A DNA stretch of 64,000 nt from Candidatus Dechloromonas phosphorivorans (GCA_016714975.1 JADKBR010000003.1:186001-250000); one strand, 5' to 3'; positions 15,961-25,745 are shown, counted from the first letter of the stretch. Numbers and translations: made by a program. Notes: generated from the letters alone by a model not told the origin.

Positions 15961-18075
15961 TCAGGCTGACAGTTTGGAAATGTCTGCGACGCGATTCATC
16001 GCGCCGTGCAGCTTGGCGAGCAGGCCGAGGCGATTGGCGCGCAACGCCGGATCGTCGGCATTGACCATGACGCCGTCGAAGAAGGCGTCGACCGGGACGC
16101 GCAACGCGGCCAGCACCTGCAGCGATTCGGCATAGTCGCCAGTTTCGAAGGCGGCATCGGCGCGGGGAACGACATCGACCAGGGCATCGTGCAGCGCGAT
16201 CTCGGCGCCGTCCTTGAGCAATCCGGTGTCCACCACGGCTTCGACCGCATTCTCGACTTTCTTCAGGATGTTGCCGATTCGTTTGTTGGCGGCGGCGAGC
16301 GCAGCCGATTCCGGCAGCGCGGAAAAAGCACGGACGGCGGCCAAACGCTTGGGAATGTCGCCGAGGCGCTGTGGCCGCTGCGAAACCACGGCATCGACTT
16401 CCTGCGCCGTGTAACCCTGCTCGCGCAGATTACCGGCGAGGCGCTCGTAGATAAAATCCGCCAGCACGGATTCTGCCGCTTTGAAGCCGTCGACCGCAGT
16501 AAACGGTGCGCCAGCGGTTTGCAGCAGGGTGTCAAGGGGCAGATCGAGGTTGTTTTCTGCAAGCATGCGGATGACGCCCAGCGCGTGCCGGCGCAGCGCG
16601 AACGGATCGCGGTCGCCGGTCGGAAACTGGCCGATGCCGAACATGCCGACCAGCGTTTCCAGCTTGTCGGCCAGCGCGACGATGGTTCCCACCTGGCCGC
16701 GCGGCAGGGAGTCGCCGGCGAAACGCGGCTTGTAATGGTCTTCGATGGCATCGGCAATGTCGCTGGCAAGGCCATCGTGCAGGGCGTAGTAGCGGCCCAT
16801 GATGCCCTGCAGTTCGGGAAACTCGCCGACCATGTCGGTCAGCAGGTCGGCCTTGGCCAGCAGGGCGGCCTGTTCGGCCTGCAGTGCAAGGCCTTCGCCG
16901 CCGAGTTGCTCGCCGATCGCCTTGGCGATGACGCAGACCCGCTCGACGCGTTCGCCCTGGGTGCCCAGCCGGTTGTGATAAATGACCTTGGCCAGGCCGA
17001 GGACGCGCGATTCCAGCGTCTTCTTGCGATCCTGGTCGAAGAAGAACTTGGCGTCGGCCAGGCGTGGACGGACGACGCGCTCGTTGCCGCCGATCACCGC
17101 GCTCGGGTCGGCCGGGCTGATGTTGCTGACGACAAGGAACCTGTTGGTCAGCTTGCCGGCGGCGTCGAGCAGCGGAAAGTACTTCTGGTTGGCCTTCATG
17201 GTCAGGATCAGGCATTCCTGCGGCACGGCGAGGAATTCTTCCTCGAACTGCCCGACCAGCACGTTCGGTCGCTCGACCAGCGCGGTGACTTCATCGAGCA
17301 GCGCGTCGTCGTCAATTGGCGTCAGGTCGGGACCGGCCTTGGCGGCAGCGGCGGACACCTGACGGGCAATCTCGGCGCGGCGCTCGGCGAAGCTGGCGAT
17401 CACCGCGCCATCGCGTCGCAGCACCTCGGCGTAAGCGTCGGCATCGGCAATGACGACCGGATCGACGGCGGCTTCGAAGCGGTGACCCCGCGTTTCGCGG
17501 CCCGCGTTCAGGCCGAGGATGGAAACCGGGACGACATCGGCGCCGTGCAGCGCCACAAGCTTGTGCGCCGGACGGACAAAATTGACGCTGGTCCAGCCGT
17601 CCTGCAACTGGTAGCTCATCACCTTGGGGATCGGCAATCCGGCGAGCGCCGCTTCAAGAGCATTCTGCAGGCCCTCGGCCAGTGCCACACCCTTGGCCAG
17701 GCTGTCGTAGAACAGCACCTCGGCCTTGCCGTCGCTGTCGCGGCGCAGGCTGGCGGCAGCAGTGCCGTCAGCACCCAGCGCTGCCAGTTTCTTGAGCAGT
17801 GCCGGTGTCGCGTTGCCGTTGGCATCGAGACCGACGGCGACCGGCATCAGCTTGTGCATCACCGGCTTGTCAGCGGCGACATCGGCAACATCGGTGACAT
17901 GGGCGGCCAGACGACGCGGCGAGGCGTAGGCGGTGACTGCCGCGGTCGACGGTGCCAGACCGGCATTTTTCAGCGCTTGGGCAAGGGTCTGGGCAAACGC
18001 TACACCGAGCTTCTTCAGCGCCTTGGGCGGCAGTTCCTCGACGAACAGTTCAACGAGCAGGTTCTTGGACGACAT
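15961..18075 (-). CDS. glyS: Glycyl-tRNA synthetase beta subunit
   Basis: About 704 residues, the tRNA-recognition subunit of the bacterial alpha2-beta2 glycyl-tRNA synthetase. The start MSSKNLLVELFVEELPPKAL matches the conserved N terminus; an in-frame extension to 18123 overlaps glyQ and is rejected. RGHRFEAAV, the FFDQDRKKTLESR region and a C-terminal anticodon-binding domain ending NRLGLLAKLHGAMNRVADIS are all present. It starts two bases after the glyQ stop. Confidence 0.98.
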   Translation of the reverse strand: MSSKNLLVELFVEELPPKALKKLGVAFAQTLAQALKNAGLAPSTAAVTAYASPRRLAAHVTDVADVAADKPVMHKLMPVAVGLDANGNATPALLKKLAALGADGTAAASLRRDSDGKAEVLFYDSLAKGVALAEGLQNALEAALAGLPIPKVMSYQLQDGWTSVNFVRPAHKLVALHGADVVPVSILGLNAGRETRGHRFEAAVDPVVIADADAYAEVLRRDGAVIASFAERRAEIARQVSAAAAKAGPDLTPIDDDALLDEVTALVERPNVLVGQFEEEFLAVPQECLILTMKANQKYFPLLDAAGKLTNRFLVVSNISPADPSAVIGGNERVVRPRLADAKFFFDQDRKKTLESRVLGLAKVIYHNRLGTQGERVERVCVIAKAIGEQLGGEGLALQAEQAALLAKADLLTDMVGEFPELQGIMGRYYALHDGLASDIADAIEDHYKPRFAGDSLPRGQVGTIVALADKLETLVGMFGIGQFPTGDRDPFALRRHALGVIRMLAENNLDLPLDTLLQTAGAPFTAVDGFKAAESVLADFIYERLAGNLREQGYTAQEVDAVVSQRPQRLGDIPKRLAAVRAFSALPESAALAAANKRIGNILKKVENAVEAVVDTGLLKDGAEIALHDALVDVVPRADAAFETGDYAESLQVLAALRVPVDAFFDGVMVNADDPALRANRLGLLAKLHGAMNRVADISKLSA

Positions 18076-18077
18076 GG

Positions 18078-19010
18078 TCAGGCAGCTTTCTTTTCGATCT
18101 GGGCGAGCACTTCGGCGGCCCATTCCTTCGGCGCCATCGGGAAGCCGAGACGGGCGCGGCTCTCCAGGTAACTCTGGGCGACGGCACGCGCCAGGTTGCG
18201 TATGCGGCCGATATAGGCGGCGCGCTCGGTCACGGAAATCGCGCCACGAGCGTCGAGCAGGTTGAAGGTATGCGCCGCTTTCAGCACCTGCTCGTAGGCG
18301 GGCAGCGCCAGCTGGACGCCGATCAGGTGCCGCGCCTGCTTCTCGTGGGCGCCGAAAGCGTGAAACAGGAATTCCACGTCGCTGTGTTCGAAATTGTAGG
18401 CTGACTGCTCGAACTCATTCTGGTGATAGACATCGCCGTAGGTCAGGCCTTGCGTCCACGTCAGGTCGAAGACGTTCTCGACACCCTGCAGGTACATGGC
18501 CAGACGTTCGATGCCGTAGGTGATTTCGCCGGTGATCGGCTTGCAGTCGATGCCGCCGACCTGCTGGAAGTACGTGAACTGCGTCACCTCCATGCCGTTC
18601 ATCCAGACCTCCCAGCCGAGGCCCCAGGCGCCGAGCGTCGGGTTCTCCCAGTCGTCCTCGACGAAACGCACGTCGTTCTGCTTGAGGTCGAAGCCGAGCG
18701 CTTCGAGCGAGCCGAGATAAAGCTCAAGAATGTTTTCCGGGGCCGGCTTGAGCACCACTTGGTACTGGTAGTAGTGCTGCATGCGGTTGGGGTTCTCACC
18801 ATAACGTCCGTCCTTGGGGCGGCGCGACGGTTGCACGTAAGCGGCGTTCCACGGTTCGGGGCCGATGGCGCGGAGGAAGGTTGCCGTGTGGCTGGTGCCG
18901 GCGCCAACTTCCATGTCGTAAGGTTGCAGCAGCGCGCAGCCATGCGTGTCCCAGTATTCCTGAAGACGCAGGATGACCTCCTGGAAGGTTGGTTTCTTGC
19001 TGGTGGTCAT
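18078..19010 (-). CDS. glyQ: Glycyl-tRNA synthetase alpha subunit
   Basis: A 310-residue class II catalytic subunit. It starts MTTSKKPTFQEVILRLQEYW and contains YVQPSRRPKDGRYGENPNRM and TYFQQVGGIDCKPITGEITY, near-invariant parts of GlyQ. The longer frame to 19115 is rejected because the family similarity begins at this ATG. It heads the run glyQ-glyS-gmhB-plsC-ygjP-gloA. A TAAAAT element at 19042-19047 (minus) is a plausible -10. Confidence 0.98.
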   Translation of the reverse strand: MTTSKKPTFQEVILRLQEYWDTHGCALLQPYDMEVGAGTSHTATFLRAIGPEPWNAAYVQPSRRPKDGRYGENPNRMQHYYQYQVVLKPAPENILELYLGSLEALGFDLKQNDVRFVEDDWENPTLGAWGLGWEVWMNGMEVTQFTYFQQVGGIDCKPITGEITYGIERLAMYLQGVENVFDLTWTQGLTYGDVYHQNEFEQSAYNFEHSDVEFLFHAFGAHEKQARHLIGVQLALPAYEQVLKAAHTFNLLDARGAISVTERAAYIGRIRNLARAVAQSYLESRARLGFPMAPKEWAAEVLAQIEKKAA

Positions 19011-19381
19011 CGGACTCGCTCGGAAAGACGGAAGACCCTGAATTTTACTAGCTTTTGGCCTTTCCCGGCAGGCTCCACCGAGCTCGCCGGTGCGTTGCAG
19101 GAGGCGCGCCATCATCTCTCAGCGGGACATTTAGTGTGGCGAAATTGCTGAAACATGTTGTTGCCAGACAACAGATTAGGCGCGAGCCTCGAGTTTTTTG
19201 TTTGACCAGAGGCAGTTCAATAGGTATCTTGCGTCCTTCACTACCTTGCAGCACCGGGTTCAGTCTGCGCCAAGCATGGCGCTTTCTTAACTCAGACTGG
19301 CTTCCGTCCCGGTGTCGTTCCCCCTGTAACCGTTCGCTGTCGTGGATATCTCGCGCCAGTGGCAACAGTCTAGGAGGTCGC
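19011..19381. other. Divergent intergenic region glyQ / lytic transglycosylase
   Basis: About 370 bases between divergent genes. It includes a possible glyQ -10 element (19042-19047, minus) and a strong AGGAGG ribosome-binding site around 19371-19376 for the plus-strand gene. The open frames within it are not convincing genes. Confidence 0.5.
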
Positions 19382-20071
19382 ATGTTCACTTCGACCGCTC
19401 TTCCGCCCGCTTTCCTGCGGGCCGCTCTTGCAGTAACTGCCCTGCTTCAGAAGTTCCTGATGGTTGTCGGGCTGGTTTTCCTCGTCGGCCTTTTCGGCGT
19501 TCAAGCCGGGCATTCCGGCCTGATCGACGGGCTTAAGACCCTGATTTCCCCCTCCGAGGTCGCAGACGACGAAATATCCGCGTCCGAAGAGCCCGCCGAG
19601 CAATCGACACCGGCGCTGACCCCGAAGATGCGGGGCGCCCTCGACTATGTCTCGAAGCACTATCGCGTATCGAACGAAGCGCTCGAGCCCATATTCGCCG
19701 CCGCGCAGTCGGCGGGCAAGGAGTTGCGCCTCGATCCACTGCTGATCATCGCGGTAATCGGTGTCGAGTCCGCCTTCAATCCCTACTCGCAGAGTGCGGT
19801 GGGCGCAACGGGTCTGATGCAGGTTGTACCGCGCTATCACCTCGACAAGTTGCCGGATGACGTCGACCGTTCCGGTTTTCTCGATCCGCTGACTAATGTG
19901 AGGGTCGGCGCAAAGGTTCTGCGCGAGTCCATCAGTCGCTCGGGCGGCGTCGAGAATGGGCTGCAGCAGTTCGGCGGCGCGGTCAACGATCCCGATCGCC
20001 GTTATTCGACCAAGGTGCTCGCCGAGAAGCAGCGCCTGGAGCAGGCCACACAGCGTCTTCGGACGAACTGA
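19382..20071 (+). CDS. Membrane-anchored lytic transglycosylase (SLT domain)
   Basis: About 229 residues. An N-terminal hydrophobic segment (ALLQKFLMVVGLVFLVGLFG) anchors it or acts as a signal. The SLT domain covers about 100-210, with the catalytic glutamate in IAVIGVESAFNPYS followed by AVGATGLMQVVPRYH, the classic ESxxNP and GLMQ motifs. It cleaves peptidoglycan between MurNAc and GlcNAc. The expected aromatic NxGxG part is altered (GLQQFGGAVND), so activity may differ from canonical enzymes. The ATG at 19382 follows a strong Shine-Dalgarno; the longer frame is rejected. Confidence 0.9.
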   Translation: MFTSTALPPAFLRAALAVTALLQKFLMVVGLVFLVGLFGVQAGHSGLIDGLKTLISPSEVADDEISASEEPAEQSTPALTPKMRGALDYVSKHYRVSNEALEPIFAAAQSAGKELRLDPLLIIAVIGVESAFNPYSQSAVGATGLMQVVPRYHLDKLPDDVDRSGFLDPLTNVRVGAKVLRESISRSGGVENGLQQFGGAVNDPDRRYSTKVLAEKQRLEQATQRLRTN

Positions 20072-20311
20072 TGCCCACCCTCCGGCAACGGCATCGCCAT
20101 CGGCCGGGGTTCACCAGGATGCATTGATTGCCGAGATGGGGAGCGGGCCGGATATCCCCAGCGCACGGACCGGCAATCAGGCCACTGCGCGTGTCGATGA
20201 AGTTCACCCGGAATCGCGCAACAGGAGCCCCCATTCGCCGAGCCGCTTCGTCTACCGGTGATCGGGCCACCTGCCTATAATGCGGCTCCCGCGCGATTCT
20301 CGAGGACTGCA

Positions 20312-21091
20312 ATGGACCACACGGAAAACCCCCTGATCAGGCTGCAGGATTTGGCCAATTTTCTGGAAGGGGAGAATTTTGACGACAACATGCAGCGACT
20401 GGCGGCGACTGCGGCTAACGTGCTCAATGCCGAAAACTGTTCGCTGATGTTGCTCAACGATGGTGATGCTGAAAGCCCGCGCATGCGGGTCTGCTCGACC
20501 TCTGGTCCCTTGCCCGCTGCTGCCTACAGGGAGTCCGCCGGGACCGGCGACGGAATTGCGGGACACGTGATCGCCACCGGCAAGCCTCTGCTGATCGAAA
20601 ATATTGATCATTCCGAATTTGCACAGCAAGCGCGGCGGGGAAAGGATCCGCGCAAGAGCCTTCTGTCCGTGCCTGTCCCGATCAATGGCAACATCATCGG
20701 TGTCATCAACATCAGCGAGCATCGGCAAGGGCGCGCCTTCAATGTCGATGACCTTCGCCTGCTCGAGGTGGTCGCAATGTTTGTTGGCAAGTCTATCCAG
20801 GTGGTACAGCTTCGGAGCATCCTGAATTCACGCTTTGCTCAGATGGCGCTGGTACAGGCGGCGAACAACAAGATCGGGAATGCGATTGCGAGCACCCTGC
20901 CGGACCCGGACCAGATGGCCAATATCCTCGCCAAATCATTCTTCAAGGAAATGACCCGCGCCGGCTTCGGTTCCAGCCAGATCGTCAACGCCGCGTCGGA
21001 AATCATTGCCCAGCTCAGCGGCAGCCTCAATCGTCACAGCAGGCGGCTCGAGCGGAAAAGCAGCAGTCCGCAGACAACCAGAAGGCAGTAA
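20312..21091 (+). CDS. GAF-domain protein
   Basis: About 259 residues. A GAF domain spans roughly 15-165, with LNAENCSLMLLNDGDAESPR, a GTGDGIAGHVIATGKPLLIE core and SLLSVPVPINGNIIGVINIS, which is typical of small-molecule or cofactor-sensing GAFs. The remaining 90 residues are helical without a recognised output domain. The ATG at 20312 is where family similarity begins. The gap before it (20072-20311) shows no gene. The signal and partner are unknown; it could regulate through protein contact. Confidence 0.85.
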   Translation: MDHTENPLIRLQDLANFLEGENFDDNMQRLAATAANVLNAENCSLMLLNDGDAESPRMRVCSTSGPLPAAAYRESAGTGDGIAGHVIATGKPLLIENIDHSEFAQQARRGKDPRKSLLSVPVPINGNIIGVINISEHRQGRAFNVDDLRLLEVVAMFVGKSIQVVQLRSILNSRFAQMALVQAANNKIGNAIASTLPDPDQMANILAKSFFKEMTRAGFGSSQIVNAASEIIAQLSGSLNRHSRRLERKSSSPQTTRRQ

Positions 21092-21136
21092 TCGGCGAGC
21101 GTTGATCGAGCCGGGCGCCGGAATCCTTGCCAACCG

Positions 21137-22639
21137 TCAGGCGATACCGTTCTGGCGGCCCCGCCGCTGGCCGGTCAGCAGACAGAGTCCGACCAGCACG
21201 AGGAAGGCGAGATTGCCGTAACGGGCATAGGGCGTCAGTCCTTGATAGGCACTGACCTTGGCCCTGAGCACGCCCTCCGCGAACGCCGGAAGAATGGCCT
21301 GCAGTGAACCGTCGGCGCCGATCACTGCGGTCATGCCGGTGTTGGTCGCCCGCAGCATCGGGCGCCCGGTTTCGACTGCGCGCATGCGGGCGATCTGCAG
21401 GTGCTGCGGCTGGGCCAGCGAATGTCCGAACCAGGCGGTGTTCGAGAGGTTGGCGAGAATGCCGGCGTGCGGCAGAGCCCGGATGATTTCCTCACCAAAA
21501 ACGTCCTCGTAGCAGATGTTGACCGCAACCTGCTGGCCGGCAACGGCGAGCGGCGCTTGCGTCTCCGGCCCGCGCGAGAATGACGACATCGGGATGCTGG
21601 CAAGGTGCATGAACCACGAGAAACCGGGCGGAATGAATTCACCGAACGGCACCAGGTGCGTCTTGCTGTAAATCTGGGTCGGCGAAGTGCCGAGGCTGAC
21701 CGCGCTGTTCCAGTAATGGTCGCCCTGACCGGTAATGGTGCCGAAGACGAGATCGCCGCCGTGCTGTTGCGCGGCTGACTTCAGAAATTCGGCATGATCC
21801 GGCGGCAGCTGGTCGAAAAATGCCGGGACCGCGGTCTCAGGCAGGATGGTCAGCTGCGCCGGGTTCTCCGAGACCAGCCGCCGGTAAAGATTCAAGGTGC
21901 GAAGAAAGGCCTCCGGCCGGAATTTCATCTCCTGCGGGATGTTGCCCTGGATCAGGGCGACGCTGATCGGCTCACCGACGGGTTCCGTCCATTGCACGTG
22001 CTGCAGCCCGAACCCGGCAGCAACGCTCACTGCCAGAAAAGTGAGTCCGTGTTTCCAGCGCAGCAGCAACGCGCCCGCCAGCGCCACCAGCAGCGACAGA
22101 CCGTGCACGCCAAGCAATGGCGCGAAACCAGCGAGCGGGCTGGGGGGCGCCTGCGAGTAGCCAACTGCCAGCCACGGGAAGCCAGTGAAAATCCAGCTCC
22201 TGAGCCAGTCGACCGTAGCAATCAACGCAGCGAAGAACAGCGCTTGGCGCCACACGGCGTCCGGCGCCCAGCGCTTGAAAATACCGCCTGCCAGCATCGG
22301 AAACAGCGCCATGACACCGCAGAAGAGGAAAGCGGCGACCCCAGCCAGCCACCACGGCATGCCCCCGAACACTGAAAGACTGACGTAAACCCAGGAGACA
22401 CCGGTCAGGAAGAAGCCGAGGCCGAAGGCGAGCCCTGTCAGCGCGGCTTCGCGCGGCGATTCGGCACGCCGTAACAGGACGAACAGTCCGAACCAGACAA
22501 GCGGCGCCAGCCAGAACAGGCCAAACGGCGCAAAGCAAAGAACGCCCGCGACGCCAACCGGCACGGCCAGGCCAAGGCGGTATGCAACCCGCTCAGGCAG
22601 CAATTTCGTCCGCACCGAATGCGGCAGGTATCTTGACAC
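21137..22639 (-). CDS. lnt: Apolipoprotein N-acyltransferase
   Basis: Up to 500 residues. An integral membrane enzyme that adds the third acyl chain to lipoproteins in the inner membrane. About six N-terminal membrane segments are followed by a nitrilase-type domain with the catalytic trio in ILPETAVPAFF (Glu), SKTHLVPFGEF (Lys) and ICYEDVFGEE (Cys). The start is uncertain: ATG at 22639 lies inside the decayed corC, and a TTG at 22603 would give a start closer to the usual length. Its usual upstream partner corC is broken here. Confidence 0.95.
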   Translation of the reverse strand: MSRYLPHSVRTKLLPERVAYRLGLAVPVGVAGVLCFAPFGLFWLAPLVWFGLFVLLRRAESPREAALTGLAFGLGFFLTGVSWVYVSLSVFGGMPWWLAGVAAFLFCGVMALFPMLAGGIFKRWAPDAVWRQALFFAALIATVDWLRSWIFTGFPWLAVGYSQAPPSPLAGFAPLLGVHGLSLLVALAGALLLRWKHGLTFLAVSVAAGFGLQHVQWTEPVGEPISVALIQGNIPQEMKFRPEAFLRTLNLYRRLVSENPAQLTILPETAVPAFFDQLPPDHAEFLKSAAQQHGGDLVFGTITGQGDHYWNSAVSLGTSPTQIYSKTHLVPFGEFIPPGFSWFMHLASIPMSSFSRGPETQAPLAVAGQQVAVNICYEDVFGEEIIRALPHAGILANLSNTAWFGHSLAQPQHLQIARMRAVETGRPMLRATNTGMTAVIGADGSLQAILPAFAEGVLRAKVSAYQGLTPYARYGNLAFLVLVGLCLLTGQRRGRQNGIA

Positions 22640-22902
22640 GGCAACGGCCGGTCCAGTTCAGGCCAATACGGTCGCGAACTTCTTCGATGTCGTATTGGGC
22701 TTCGAAACCTCCCACGATCTGCTCAAGCACCTCCATGGCCGCCCCCCTTGGCGGGACCGCCGCAGCCACTGACGACGACGGCCTGAGGCTTGCGCCTGGA
22801 GGTCAAACACGGCATTTTGGCCAGTTGCGGGCCATTGTCTGGCGCCCGCGGCAGCAGTGACGTCAGTTGCTCAACTCGGCCCGGTTTGCTGTCACTGTCC
22901 AT
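22593..22902 (-). pseudogene. corC: Decayed corC (CBS-domain transporter-associated protein)
   Basis: A remnant of the HlyC/CorC gene normally between ybeY and lnt. The frame from ATG 22902 reads MDSDSKPGRVEQLTSLLPRA then PDNGPQL, matching the CorC N terminus. After a large internal loss it resumes with SRRKPQAVVVSGCGG, which aligns with the CorC second CBS region (SRNHLAIVVDEYGG), and stops at TGA 22723. A second frame from 22736 continues with MEVLEQIVGGFEAQYD, matching VLEQIVGDIEDEYD, and ends at TGA 22593, lacking the C-terminal domain. So about 130 internal residues and the end are lost, plus a frameshift. The comparison sequence is from memory of the family. Confidence 0.75.
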
Positions 22903-22907
22903 GATGT

Positions 22908-23357
22908 CTAAGCGGCATAGGGGTCGGGAAAGCCCAGCGCGGCGAGAATTTCCCGCTCCTTGTCTTCCATGGCCTGGGCATCTCCTTCGTTCTCGTGATC
23001 CCAGCCTCGCAGGTGCAGCATCCCATGCACTGTCAGGTGCGCGTAGTGCGCCGCCAGCGGCTCGCCCTGCTCCGCCGCTTCGCGCGCCACCACGGGCGGG
23101 CAGAGGACCAGGTCACCCATCAGCAGCGGCTCGGTTTCATAGGGGAAGGAGAGGACGTTCGTGGCGTAGGCCTTGCCACGATATTCGCTGTTGAGCGCCT
23201 GCCCCTCATCAAGATCAACCAAGCGAATGGTGACCTGAGCGCCACCCGTCAGTGCTGCCCGTGCCCAGCGCACGAAATCAGTCCGCAACGGCAACCCTTC
23301 GCACTTGCAGGCATACTGCACCGCGAGGTCAAGACGTTTGCTTGCTCTGCGACTCAT
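22908..23357 (-). CDS. ybeY: Endoribonuclease YbeY
   Basis: About 149 residues. A zinc-dependent RNase needed for 16S rRNA 3' maturation and ribosome quality control. The HGMLHLRGWDH motif near residues 110-120 supplies the three metal histidines, and ATNVLSFPYE is also typical. The start at 23357 (MSRRASKRLDL) overlaps the phoH end by 29 bases; an ATG at 23378 would add seven residues. It sits in the conserved order miaB-phoH-ybeY. Confidence 0.95.
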   Translation of the reverse strand: MSRRASKRLDLAVQYACKCEGLPLRTDFVRWARAALTGGAQVTIRLVDLDEGQALNSEYRGKAYATNVLSFPYETEPLLMGDLVLCPPVVAREAAEQGEPLAAHYAHLTVHGMLHLRGWDHENEGDAQAMEDKEREILAALGFPDPYAA

Positions 23358-24324
23358 AGGCAGCGACGATACGGGCAACCAGCGGGTGGCGGACCACGTC
23401 CTCCTTCAGAAACTCTGTGAAGGCCAGTCCGCGCACCCCCTTGAGGATGTCATGCGCTTCGCGTAGGCCACTCTTCTGGGCCTTGGGCAGATCGATCTGT
23501 GTCAGGTCGCCGGTAACCACAGCCTTGGCGCCAATGCCGATGCGGGTCAGGAACATCTTCATCTGCTCGGGGGTCGTGTTCTGTGCCTCGTCGAGAATGA
23601 TAAAAGCATGATTCAGCGTGCGCCCGCGCATGAAGGCCAGGGGCGCGATCTCGATAGCCTGTTTCTCATGCAGCTTGCTGACGCGGTCGTGGCCCATCAG
23701 GTCGTAAAGCGCGTCATAAAGCGGGCGCAGATAGGGATCGATCTTCTGGGTCAGGTCACCGGGCAGGAAGCCTAGGCGTTCCCCGGCTTCGACCGCGGGA
23801 CGGGTCAGGATAATGCGCTCGACCAGGTCACGCTCGAAGGCATCGACGGCGCTGGCCACCGCCAGATAGGTCTTGCCGGTCCCGGCCGGGCCGATGCCGA
23901 AGGTGATGTCGTGTTCCTGGATCGCCTTCAGGTAGGCCACCTGGCGCGGTGTACGGCCATGCAGGTCAGTTTTTCGTGTAAGCAGTTGCGGGCCATCGAC
24001 CGGGCCTTCGGCAGCGCGTGAGATGCGGCGCACTGGCGCGTTGACCAATTCGATCAGGCCGAGCTGGATTTCATCAACCGACAGCGGTTCGCGTGCCATT
24101 GCATAGAAATGGCGGATAGCATCCGCGGTCAACGCGGATTTCTCGCCGATAATCGAAAGGCGCTCGTTGCGGCGCCGAATGGTCACGTCGAAACCGGTTT
24201 CGATCTGGCGGATGTTCTCGTCGAGAGGACCACACAAATTGGCCAGGAGGACGTTGTCGACCGGTGCCAGCACGACGTCCACCGGCCTGCTCTTAGGCTG
24301 GGGCCTATTCTTCAAGGATGACAA
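23329..24324 (-). CDS. PhoH-family ATPase
   Basis: A 331-residue cytoplasmic P-loop ATPase (PhoH/YbeZ). Walker A is GPAGTGKTYLAVASAV, Walker B is IILDEAQN. The N-terminal 100 residues contain a KH-like RNA-binding region. YbeZ and YbeY act together in RNA metabolism in other proteobacteria; the overlapping genes here fit that. It overlaps the end of miaB by 20 bases. Confidence 0.95.
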   Translation of the reverse strand: MSSLKNRPQPKSRPVDVVLAPVDNVLLANLCGPLDENIRQIETGFDVTIRRRNERLSIIGEKSALTADAIRHFYAMAREPLSVDEIQLGLIELVNAPVRRISRAAEGPVDGPQLLTRKTDLHGRTPRQVAYLKAIQEHDITFGIGPAGTGKTYLAVASAVDAFERDLVERIILTRPAVEAGERLGFLPGDLTQKIDPYLRPLYDALYDLMGHDRVSKLHEKQAIEIAPLAFMRGRTLNHAFIILDEAQNTTPEQMKMFLTRIGIGAKAVVTGDLTQIDLPKAQKSGLREAHDILKGVRGLAFTEFLKEDVVRHPLVARIVAAYESQSKQTS

Positions 24325-25654
24325 TTTCGCCTCTCAGGCTGTGGGGCAAGGCCTTCGTGATGCGCACATCGACGAACTTGTCGATGAGGCGCACGCCACC
24401 GGCGGACCCGCCGGCGAAATTGACGACGCGGTTGTTGTCGGTTCGGCCGGCCAACTCATTGGCGTCCTTCTTCGACCTGCCTTCGACCAGCACGCGCTGC
24501 ACGCTGCCGACCATTGCCTGGCTGATGACCTGCGCCTGTTCCTCGATCCGCTTCTGTAGCCGCGCGAGACGGGCCACCTTGACTTCGGCGGGTGTCGAAT
24601 CGTCCATGTCCACCGCTGGAGTGCCAGGACGGGGGCTGTAGATGAAGGAGAAGGAGGTGTCGAAACCGATATCATCGATCAGCTTCATGGTCTTTTCGAA
24701 ATCCTCGTCGGTTTCGCCGGGAAAGCCGACGATGAAGTCGGAGGACAACGAAAGGTCCGGACGCGCCGCCCGCAGCTTGCGAATGATCGACTTGTATTCG
24801 AGCGCCGTATAGCCGCGCTTCATTGCCGCCAGCACGCGATCGGCTCCAGCCTGCACCGGCAGGTGCAGATGCGAGACCAGCTTCGGCACACTGGCGTAGG
24901 TGTCGATCAGGCGTTGCGACATCTCGCGCGGATGCGAAGTCGTGTAGCGGATGCGCTCGATGCCCGGAACCTCTGCGATGTACTCGATCAGCAAGGCCAG
25001 ATCGGCCTGTTCTTCGCTGTCGGCCAAAGCACCGCGATAGGCATTGACGTTCTGGCCGAGCAGCGTTACTTCACTGACGCCATGGGCTGCCAGCCCGGCG
25101 ACTTCGGTCAGGACGTCGTCGAACGGCCGCGATACCTCACCACCGCGAGTGTAGGGGACGATGCAGAAGGTGCAGAACTTCGAACAGCCTTCCATGATCG
25201 ACACGAAAGCTGATGCCCCCTTCACGTCGGCGGGGGGCATGGCGTCGAACTTCTCGATTTCCGGGAACGAGACATCCACCGCTGCCCTGCCCTGGCGCTT
25301 GCGCTCGGCGATCAGTTGCGGCAGGCGGTGCAGGGTCTGCGGGCCGAAAACGACATCGACGTAGGGCGCGCGGGCGACAATGGCATCGCCCTCCTGGCTC
25401 GCCACGCAGCCACCGACGCCGATGACCAGATCGGGATTGCGCATCTTCAGGTGGCGGACCCGACCAAGATCGTGAAACACCTTCTCCTGCGCCTTCTCAC
25501 GCACCGAACAGGTGTTGAACAGGATGATGTCGGCATCTTCCGGGTTGTCAGTCTTGACAACGCCTTCAGCAGCATTGAGCACGTCGGCCATCTTGTCCGA
25601 ATCGTACTCATTCATCTGGCACCCGAAGGTGCGGATGAACAATTTCTTGGGCAT
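24305..25654 (-). CDS. miaB: tRNA-2-methylthio-N6-dimethylallyladenosine synthase
   Basis: A 449-residue radical-SAM methylthiotransferase that modifies A37 of tRNAs reading UNN codons. The N-terminal UPF0004 domain has cysteines in TFGCQMNEYD, FNTCSVREKA and GVGGCVASQE; the radical-SAM cluster motif is CSKFCTFCIVPYTRG; a TRAM domain ends the protein. It heads the miaB-phoH-ybeY-(corC)-lnt run. Confidence 0.97.
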   Translation of the reverse strand: MPKKLFIRTFGCQMNEYDSDKMADVLNAAEGVVKTDNPEDADIILFNTCSVREKAQEKVFHDLGRVRHLKMRNPDLVIGVGGCVASQEGDAIVARAPYVDVVFGPQTLHRLPQLIAERKRQGRAAVDVSFPEIEKFDAMPPADVKGASAFVSIMEGCSKFCTFCIVPYTRGGEVSRPFDDVLTEVAGLAAHGVSEVTLLGQNVNAYRGALADSEEQADLALLIEYIAEVPGIERIRYTTSHPREMSQRLIDTYASVPKLVSHLHLPVQAGADRVLAAMKRGYTALEYKSIIRKLRAARPDLSLSSDFIVGFPGETDEDFEKTMKLIDDIGFDTSFSFIYSPRPGTPAVDMDDSTPAEVKVARLARLQKRIEEQAQVISQAMVGSVQRVLVEGRSKKDANELAGRTDNNRVVNFAGGSAGGVRLIDKFVDVRITKALPHSLRGEIVILEE

Positions 25655-25745
25655 GAACAGAGGTTTATCCGAATCAGGGATTGCCAGGACGACAAGGGTC
25701 CGGCTATTGGAAACAGGAGTGCATTATAGTCGACCGCAAAATCCG

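Noticed and set aside
16006..18171. A 721-codon plus-strand open frame
   Set aside because: It is entirely antisense to glyS, a certain gene, and has the composition of a mirror frame.
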